Shown: piece after piece, positions 14,917-19,821 of the stretch
Position numbering within the stretch: position 1 is the stretch's first letter
How the letters are laid out: every line of letters starts with the position of its first letter
From: Deltaproteobacteria bacterium
Lineage (GTDB): Bacteria > Desulfobacterota > DSM-4660 > Desulfatiglandales > HGW-15
NCBI GenBank assembly: GCA_020342025.1
Contig: CP070840.1
Location: 3,099,050-3,118,870 of the forward strand
DNA: 19,821 bases
Direction: 5' to 3'
Program-made: the position numbers and the translations under genes
Notes under the pieces: generated by a model
What the model saw: only the letters and a program-made list of their open reading frames with translations
Told to the model about the DNA's origin: nothing
Databases searched by the model: none

Positions 14917-15618
14917 ATGTTTAACCGAGCAGAAAAGATCTTTGCGGGAGCCATATTGATCGTCGGTGTGGTTGTCAGCATTGTGGGGTATTCTTTTACC
15001 GGACCTTCTGATCCCCCCAAAAAGATATGGTTTGACACCGCTGGGGGTGATGTGATTTTCGATCACGCTTACCATGCCACCCTTTCGGACTGCTCCGATT
15101 GCCATCACAATTATGAGGAAGGGGGCACCGAGGCAGACAATGAAATGAACTGTCGTTCCTGCCACTATTTTGGAGAGGCACGGGAATCCGAGAGCGAAGA
15201 CCCAACCCATAAGCGCTTTATTGGAGCCAATTGCATCGATTGTCACAAGGAGATGGCGATGAAGGTCACCTGCGATGCCTGCCACATTCAGCAAGGCCTT
15301 GCCTTTGAGGCGTCGGGTCGCATGATGCCGCCCTTGCCCGAATCTGTGGAATTTGAGACGGATGGCGGCCTGGTGACTTTTAACCACAAACAGCATATCA
15401 GTGAAGATGTGGATGAACCCTGCATCACTTGCCACCATGACCTTAAGGATAAAAAAGGTATGGAGGGTCTTGAACGGGAGAAACGTTGCCGCGCCTGTCA
15501 CTATGATTTGGGAGATAAGATCCCTGATTTCAAGGATGAGAACCACACGCGATACATCGGTGCCAACTGCACGGAATGCCATGATGCAGAGGATTGCGGT
15601 GCGTGTCATGGGGTGTAA
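14917..15618 (+). CDS. Membrane-anchored octahaem cytochrome c preceding the Rnf genes
   Basis: A 233-aa protein with one N-terminal membrane segment (residues 9-28) that directs the rest to the periplasm. Eight CxxCH haem sites are visible at C59, C79, C106, C119, C169, C191, C218 and C227. The protein is an internal duplication: residues about 43-123 and 149-231 each have four haems in the same order and share FIGANCIDCH/YIGANCTECH. Each half resembles a class III (c3/c7-like) tetrahaem unit. I chose ATG 14917 (MFNRAEK) over the upstream TTG 14875 because the membrane segment then lies at the usual place. It lies immediately upstream of rnfC. In Desulfovibrio and Methanosarcina a multihaem cytochrome is likewise encoded with rnf and exchanges electrons with it, so the same job is likely here. 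Confidence 0.9.
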   Translation: MFNRAEKIFAGAILIVGVVVSIVGYSFTGPSDPPKKIWFDTAGGDVIFDHAYHATLSDCSDCHHNYEEGGTEADNEMNCRSCHYFGEARESESEDPTHKRFIGANCIDCHKEMAMKVTCDACHIQQGLAFEASGRMMPPLPESVEFETDGGLVTFNHKQHISEDVDEPCITCHHDLKDKKGMEGLEREKRCRACHYDLGDKIPDFKDENHTRYIGANCTECHDAEDCGACHGV

Positions 15619-15681
15619 AGCAAATCACTCGAATTTAAACGCTGCGAGGCGCAATTCGTTCGTTGAGGAATTGACTGACAA

Positions 15682-17079
15682 ATGGGATTAAGATCATTTT
15701 TTGGCATTCTTCCGCCCAAAATAGCTTATTTGGACATGGACGCTCCTGTCGAGGCGCTTGACATGCCCAAGAGCCTCACTCTTCTCTGGCCTGAACGAAC
15801 ACTAAATGATTTAGCAACCAGAGCGGGAGACGACCTACTCACGGGACAAGATCTGGCGCGGAATGGAAAAGGTCCCTTCCTCTCCACGGCCACGGGCCAG
15901 ATCCAGGCGATTGACGATCTCAAGGGTCCTGACGGACACGATTATGTGGCAGTTACGATCAAAACCAACCCATCGGACTCCTTTGATCCCGCCTTGAAGA
16001 CCATAGAGGATATTCCCAGCGCTAGCCCTTTGGAGCTCAGGTCGGCCATAAATCGTGCCGGCTTTCATGCCTTAAAAGCCATTTCCAGTGACCCTGCCCT
16101 GTGGCCGCCGGTGGAGGTGGTTGTTGTCAGTGCCCTTGACCTGGATCCCATTAGCATAGCCAATCAGCAGACATTTCGTGATCACGTTGAGCAAGTGGAG
16201 TCTGCATGCCAACTTCTTTCCCGATCCACCGGTGCGTTCCGATGCGTTTTAGCGGTTCCAGAGAACTTGTCCCATGTGGCACGAAACGTTTCAGGCAGCA
16301 CGGCGACGGTTGTCCTGGTTCCGGCGGTGTACCCCAATGGGTTACCTGAAATATTGGCAAGAAAATATGGTGGGGGCCTGCTGATGAGAGGTAATGAACA
16401 AGGCGTTGTAGGCAATACGGTGGTCGTTAGCGTTGAACAGGCCCTGGCTATGGTCGAGTGCCTGCACACAGGCAAACCCCTGCTGGAGAAGACCGTAACC
16501 TTTTCTTCTGGACAGATTGGAGGACTAAAAAATTTCCGTGTCCGTATCGGTACACCGGTGGCCAACGTTTTACAGAAAGTCAGTGTAAAACCTCAACCCA
16601 AAGACAAATTGATACTGAACGGGCTCATGAACGGGTACACCTGTTTTTCTGATGAGCAGCCGGTAGCCGCCACAACGGACGCCATCCATCTACAGAGATC
16701 GTCTCAGCTCTTCGTCTTCCAGAACACGGCCTGCACCAATTGCGGCAAATGCAACGCCGTCTGCCCGGTTGACCTGGAAGTCAATCTCCTGGGCCGGTTC
16801 TCGGAGTACGGTATTTATGAGAAATGCCTGTCCTTAGGAGCCGAGAACTGCATTGAGTGCGGCTTGTGCGCCTTTGTCTGTCCTGCCAGGCGGCCGTTGG
16901 TACAGTTTATCGTCCATGCAAAGCATGCCACCAAGACGGAGGCATTGAGGGCTATGAGTATGGAGGAAGCGATGGCCAGTGACACACGCGGACCCATTCC
17001 GCCAGCCATCAAGCTTTTCGACGCTTCGCCCCCAGACGATCCCTCAAAACAATGGGCAGGAGGAAAAGGGAAAGAATGA
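15682..17079 (+). CDS. rnfC: RnfC, electron-input subunit with degenerate NADH/FMN site
   Basis: 465 aa, family RnfC/NqrA-like. The C-terminal ferredoxin part is intact: C351, C354, C357, C361 and C390, C393, C396, C400, two [4Fe-4S] clusters. The middle includes the KPLLEKTVTF and VRIGTPVANV stretches typical of the SLBB region. Where ordinary RnfC has a GxGGAGFP motif for FMN/NADH, this protein reads INRAGFHAL (123-131). Where N-A-E-C-E-P-Y is expected it reads SALDLDPI (150-157). The NuoF-GltD protein in this window shows the intact motif for comparison. Nucleotide binding therefore seems lost, and electrons may come from the octahaem cytochrome or go to it. ATG 15682 with GAGGAA upstream; the stop overlaps rnfD by ATGA. 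Confidence 0.9.
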   Translation: MGLRSFFGILPPKIAYLDMDAPVEALDMPKSLTLLWPERTLNDLATRAGDDLLTGQDLARNGKGPFLSTATGQIQAIDDLKGPDGHDYVAVTIKTNPSDSFDPALKTIEDIPSASPLELRSAINRAGFHALKAISSDPALWPPVEVVVVSALDLDPISIANQQTFRDHVEQVESACQLLSRSTGAFRCVLAVPENLSHVARNVSGSTATVVLVPAVYPNGLPEILARKYGGGLLMRGNEQGVVGNTVVVSVEQALAMVECLHTGKPLLEKTVTFSSGQIGGLKNFRVRIGTPVANVLQKVSVKPQPKDKLILNGLMNGYTCFSDEQPVAATTDAIHLQRSSQLFVFQNTACTNCGKCNAVCPVDLEVNLLGRFSEYGIYEKCLSLGAENCIECGLCAFVCPARRPLVQFIVHAKHATKTEALRAMSMEEAMASDTRGPIPPAIKLFDASPPDDPSKQWAGGKGKE

Positions 17080-18086
17080 AACCGTTAAATCTAACCGTTT
17101 CCCCGAGTCCTCACTGCCACTCAGGGGCGAGAATTACCGGGGTTTCTTTCAGTTTTCTGTTGGCCCTGTTGCCTGCCCTGGTATTGGGGGTCTACTATTA
17201 CGGTTTTGATGCGATCCGGGTCATGGGTGCTTCTGTCGCCTCGGCCATGTTAGCCGAAGCGCTCATCCAGAAAGTTTTGCGAAAACCCATAACTATTGCC
17301 GATGGAAGTGCGGCCGTGAGCGGTCTCCTTCTGGCATTGATCCTCCCGGCCAGTGTCCCTCTTTACGTGGTGGTGGTGGCAAACTTTGCTGGCATTATTA
17401 TCGGGAAGCAATGCTTTGGCGGTCTGGGAGCCAACCCGCTCAATCCGGCCCTGGTCGGTTGGGCCATTATCCGCATTACCAAAACCTGGGCTGGCTTCCT
17501 GGATTTTGACCTTATGCTCATTAACTATGACACCAGTTTTATCCTCCAGTATCCCTTGGCGGTCCTTAAGGCCAAAGGGCCTGTGGCCTTGTCCCGCTTT
17601 GACCTCTTGGCGCTATTCTGGGGAAGGCAGACGGGGGGTATAGGGGCCGCCGCAATCATCTGGCTCCTTCTGGGCGGGCTCTACCTGGTGATCCGTGGCG
17701 CTATCCGATGGGAGATTCCCCTCTGTTTCCTCCTAGGTGTGGCAGCGGTGTCCGGGATCTTCTGGATGGCGGACAAGGCGGCCTATGCCAGTCCCCTGTT
17801 TCACCTTGTCACGGGCAATGTTATGATCGGGGCCTTCTTCCTGGCTACGGAGAATGGCAGTTCACCTGTGAATCGCTGGGGCCTGGTCGTTTTTGGCGTG
17901 GCCTGTGGAGCTTTCACTGTGATCTTGAGGGCCTGGAGCATCTATCCCGATGGAGTCGTCTTTTCCTGTCTTTTAATGAGCCTTTTTGTCCCGATGCTGG
18001 ACAAACTTAAAGCCAAACAGACTATGGCGCGCCCTACCCCTTTGACCGCCTTGACCAACCCTGCTGAAGAGAGGACCACGTTATGA
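17076..18086 (+). CDS. rnfD: RnfD, membrane subunit lacking the usual flavinylation Thr
   Basis: 336 aa, many membrane helices, family RnfD/NqrB. The marker FGGLGANPLNPALVG (114-128) is present. I take ATG 17076, which overlaps the rnfC stop (ATGA) and has AGGAGGAAAAGGG before it; the upstream ATG 17052 would add eight charged residues inside rnfC. In most RnfD proteins a (S/T)xATPL motif carries covalent FMN on its threonine. Here the equivalent stretch reads DTSFILQYPLAVLK (152-165), so tyrosine (Y159) stands where the threonine is expected. Its stop overlaps the rnfG start by 4 bp. The subunit identity is secure; whether it binds FMN covalently is doubtful. Confidence 0.92.
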   Translation: MKPLNLTVSPSPHCHSGARITGVSFSFLLALLPALVLGVYYYGFDAIRVMGASVASAMLAEALIQKVLRKPITIADGSAAVSGLLLALILPASVPLYVVVVANFAGIIIGKQCFGGLGANPLNPALVGWAIIRITKTWAGFLDFDLMLINYDTSFILQYPLAVLKAKGPVALSRFDLLALFWGRQTGGIGAAAIIWLLLGGLYLVIRGAIRWEIPLCFLLGVAAVSGIFWMADKAAYASPLFHLVTGNVMIGAFFLATENGSSPVNRWGLVVFGVACGAFTVILRAWSIYPDGVVFSCLLMSLFVPMLDKLKAKQTMARPTPLTALTNPAEERTTL

Positions 18087-18655
18087 AAGAGATTATGCAG
18101 ATGATCGTTGTTCTCTCCGTGATATGTACCGCCTGCGGTCTGGCCCTGTCAGGCATCCGTAACATGACGGCGGCGCGCATTGAAAATCAGGTACTTATGA
18201 ACGTTCAGGGACCCAAAGTGAAACGCGTCCTCGATGGCGCTGAAAACGACCTGATCGCAGATCGCAAAAAGATCACTATCAACGGTGAGGATATCCTGCT
18301 TTTCATCGGCAAGAAAGAGGGCAAAGACTGGGCCATTGCTTACGAGACCGCTGGAAAAGGATTCGGTGGTGACTTAACAATTATGGTTGGCTACGACCTC
18401 GCCCTGAACAAGCTGACGGGTATTCAGGTCATCACCCACAAGGAAACTCCGGGTGTGGGCTCCAAGGTCTCCGAAGATCAGTTCACTGAACGCTTCAAAG
18501 GGCTTGATATCGCCACTAAATTTTCGCCCAAAAACGAAGGGGGGGCCATAGATGCCGTCTCGGGCGCAACATACTCGAGCAAGGGGGTTCTGGAGGCCAT
18601 CAGGAAAAGCGTGGCGCTCTATCCTGAGATAAAAAAAACGGAGCCTAAGCCTTAG
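18083..18655 (+). CDS. rnfG: RnfG, periplasmic covalent-FMN subunit
   Basis: 190 aa. One N-terminal membrane helix (residues 5-24) followed by an FMN-binding domain facing the periplasm. The HKETPGVGSK motif (119-128) and the flavinylation site SGAT (160-163, T163) are both present, so ApbE-type FMN attachment is expected. The start ATG overlaps the rnfD stop (ATGA at 18083-18086). The stop sits inside a short palindrome GCCTAAG/CTTAGGC. A 148-bp gap follows before rnfE, the largest break in this operon. RnfG probably takes or passes electrons at the periplasmic face, where the octahaem cytochrome is. Confidence 0.94.
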   Translation: MKEIMQMIVVLSVICTACGLALSGIRNMTAARIENQVLMNVQGPKVKRVLDGAENDLIADRKKITINGEDILLFIGKKEGKDWAIAYETAGKGFGGDLTIMVGYDLALNKLTGIQVITHKETPGVGSKVSEDQFTERFKGLDIATKFSPKNEGGAIDAVSGATYSSKGVLEAIRKSVALYPEIKKTEPKP

Positions 18656-18664
18656 GCTTCCATG

Positions 18665-18684
18665 GGGGAGCATGGGCACTCCCC
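18665..18684 (+). other. Short hairpin in the rnfG-rnfE gap
   Basis: GGGGAG (18665-18670) and CTCCCC (18679-18684) pair across an 8-base loop. No U-run follows, so it is not a standard terminator; it may slow decay or partly uncouple rnfCDG from rnfEA. The rest of the gap (18685-18803) shows nothing else. Confidence 0.35.
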
Positions 18685-18803
18685 GTACCCAGCGCCTGCG
18701 TAAAGAAATTCTATTGAAATCCATTATCTTACGGATTGGGCAGGCCTGAGCAAAATTTTTAGATGTTCATGGTGCAAATATAGAGCAAAGCAGGTATGAC
18801 CTT

Positions 18804-19400
18804 ATGGGCATGTTAAAAGAGTTTACCAAGGGACTTTGGGAGGAATTGCCTCCATTTCGGCTGGTCTTGGGGCTCTGTCCCACATTAGCCGTGACCAAGG
18901 CTGCAGAGACGGGACTTGGCATGGGGATTGCGGTTATTTTCGTCCTGACCTGTTCAAACGTATTGGTCTCATCCATCAGAAAAGTCATCCACCGCAAGGT
19001 CCGCATTGCTGGTTTCATTGTGATTATCGCCTCTTTTGTGGTGATCGTGGAACTGCTATCTCAGGCCTTTTTCTACTCCATCTATGAGAAATTGGGGATC
19101 TTTATCCCGCTCATCGTGGTGAATTGCATCATTTTGGGCCGGGCCGAGGCATTTGCCTCTCGCAACGGGATGCTAAAGTCCGCGTTGGACGGTCTCGGTA
19201 TTGGACTGGGTTTTACCCTCTCCCTGACAGTACTGGGGGCAATCCGGGAGGTCCTCGGTCAGGGCACCCTCTTTGGCATTGACGTCATGTGGTCATCATT
19301 CCGACCTTTTACGTTTATGATCGAGGCACCGGGGGCCTTTGTAAGCCTTGGGGTCTTGTTGGCTATAATGAATGCGGTTTCTGGCTCCAGTCGGACATAG
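18804..19400 (+). CDS. rnfE: RnfE, integral membrane subunit
   Basis: 198 aa, six predicted helices, RnfE/NqrD family. The paired half-repeat cysteines that hold the intramembrane [2Fe-2S] cluster with RnfA are seen at C25 (LGLCPTLAVT) and C108 (VNCIILGR), followed by the family signature AEAFASRNG. ATG 18804; an in-frame ATG at 18810 is also possible. The ribosome site is weak (AGCAGG). It follows rnfG by 148 bp and precedes rnfA by 65 bp, so coupling is looser than in rnfCDG. Confidence 0.95.
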   Translation: MGMLKEFTKGLWEELPPFRLVLGLCPTLAVTKAAETGLGMGIAVIFVLTCSNVLVSSIRKVIHRKVRIAGFIVIIASFVVIVELLSQAFFYSIYEKLGIFIPLIVVNCIILGRAEAFASRNGMLKSALDGLGIGLGFTLSLTVLGAIREVLGQGTLFGIDVMWSSFRPFTFMIEAPGAFVSLGVLLAIMNAVSGSSRT

Positions 19401-19465
19401 GCTAGGTATTTTGGTCGATCAAAGAGTTTTCACGGGCTATGCTGGAGCACTCTAGGAGTCACTGA

Positions 19466-19821
19466 ATGGAATATGTTGTTCTCATTGTCACGGCCGTTTT
19501 GATTAAGAATATCCTGCTGGCTGAATATCTGGGGAACTGTCCCTTTTTAGGCACCTCTAAGCGAATGGATACGGCCATAGGCATGGGATTTGCTGTCATT
19601 TTCGTGTTAACCATTGCCACGGCAGTAACCTATTGCGTGCAGTATTATGTCCTGAATCCGATCAATCTGGGCTATCTGCAGACGATAGCTTTCATTCTCG
19701 TCATTGCTGCGCTGGTGCAGTTTGTGGAAATGTTTCTCAGAAAGTTTCTTCCACCCCTATACGTGTCACTTGGAATCTTTCTGCCTCTTATTACAACCAA
19801 CTGTGCGGTTTTGGGTGTTGC
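19466..19821 (+). CDS. rnfA: RnfA, integral membrane subunit (3' end outside window)
   Basis: The first 118 codons of the RnfA/NqrE family protein, open to the window edge. ATG 19466 has AGGAG seven bases upstream. Visible marks are KNILLAEYLGNCPFLGTS with C25 and TNCAVLGV with C113; these pair with the two cysteines of RnfE to hold a [2Fe-2S] cluster inside the membrane. Four helices can be seen so far. The gene order rnfCDGEA implies rnfB (the ferredoxin-side subunit) just beyond the right edge. Confidence 0.95.
   Translation, partial: MEYVVLIVTAVLIKNILLAEYLGNCPFLGTSKRMDTAIGMGFAVIFVLTIATAVTYCVQYYVLNPINLGYLQTIAFILVIAALVQFVEMFLRKFLPPLYVSLGIFLPLITTNCAVLGV

Noticed and set aside
14887..15609. 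240-codon open frame on the minus strand opposite the cytochrome
   Set aside because: It mirrors the CxxCH-rich gene, has no family motif, and the plus-strand gene is certain.
17052..17075. Upstream ATG as the rnfD start
   Set aside because: It would add MGRRKRER inside rnfC and use the SD region as coding; the ATG at 17076 has a strong ribosome site and the usual ATGA overlap.
1..19821. CRISPR arrays, tRNA/rRNA genes, transposases or phage genes
   Set aside because: None seen by reading both strands; the repeats present are short intergenic types.

Overview
The window looks like a chromosomal segment of an anaerobic Desulfobacterota (former Deltaproteobacteria) with the methyl branch of the Wood-Ljungdahl pathway, such as a sulfate reducer, syntroph or reductive acetyl-CoA user. 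The reasons are metF/metV genes coupled to NuoEF-type flavoproteins, an Rnf operon led by a multihaem cytochrome c, an H-cluster sensory protein, PAS kinases, and short intergenic repeats and MITE-like hairpins that I associate with that group. The taxonomic call is an inference; there is no rRNA or tRNA gene here.

Minus-strand half (1-11865), read in transcription order. A triple-PAS histidine kinase (11865-10027) and a HTH-receiver response regulator (9738-9166) precede a redox cluster: a divergent MetF paralogue (9063-8182), a MITE-like hairpin, an 884-aa NuoG/FdhA-like protein (7994-5340), NuoE (5257-4760), a NuoF-GltD fusion (4763-1644), MetV (1495-842) and MetF (606 to beyond the left edge). 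NuoE and NuoF-GltD overlap by 4 bp. The FdhA-like protein carries a full set of Fe-S motifs, but alanine replaces the Sec/Cys metal ligand, and the catalytic His and Arg are also replaced. It is therefore probably not a formate dehydrogenase. The simplest reading is a NuoEFG-like electron-transfer, possibly bifurcating, module feeding a MetFV methylene-tetrahydrofolate reductase.

Plus-strand half (12420-19821). A three-gene regulatory-type cluster encodes a DRTGG-domain protein, an RsbW-like ATPase and an [FeFe]-hydrogenase-like ferredoxin protein without the proton-relay cysteine. It is followed by an octahaem cytochrome c and rnfC, rnfD, rnfG, rnfE and rnfA; rnfA runs off the right edge and rnfB is expected next. 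RnfC has lost the glycine-rich FMN/NADH motif and RnfD lacks the usual flavinylation threonine. This suggests an Rnf that exchanges electrons with the cytochrome c rather than with NAD(H).

Together the genes describe energy-conserving handling of low-potential electrons: ferredoxin and NAD(P)H connected to methylene-H4F reduction in the cytoplasm, ferredoxin oxidation coupled to an ion gradient through Rnf plus cytochrome at the membrane, and two signalling modules (kinase/response regulator and HydS-like/ATPase/DRTGG) that may set expression or activity. Intergenic spaces hold several families of short phased repeats, one of which recurs at three places.
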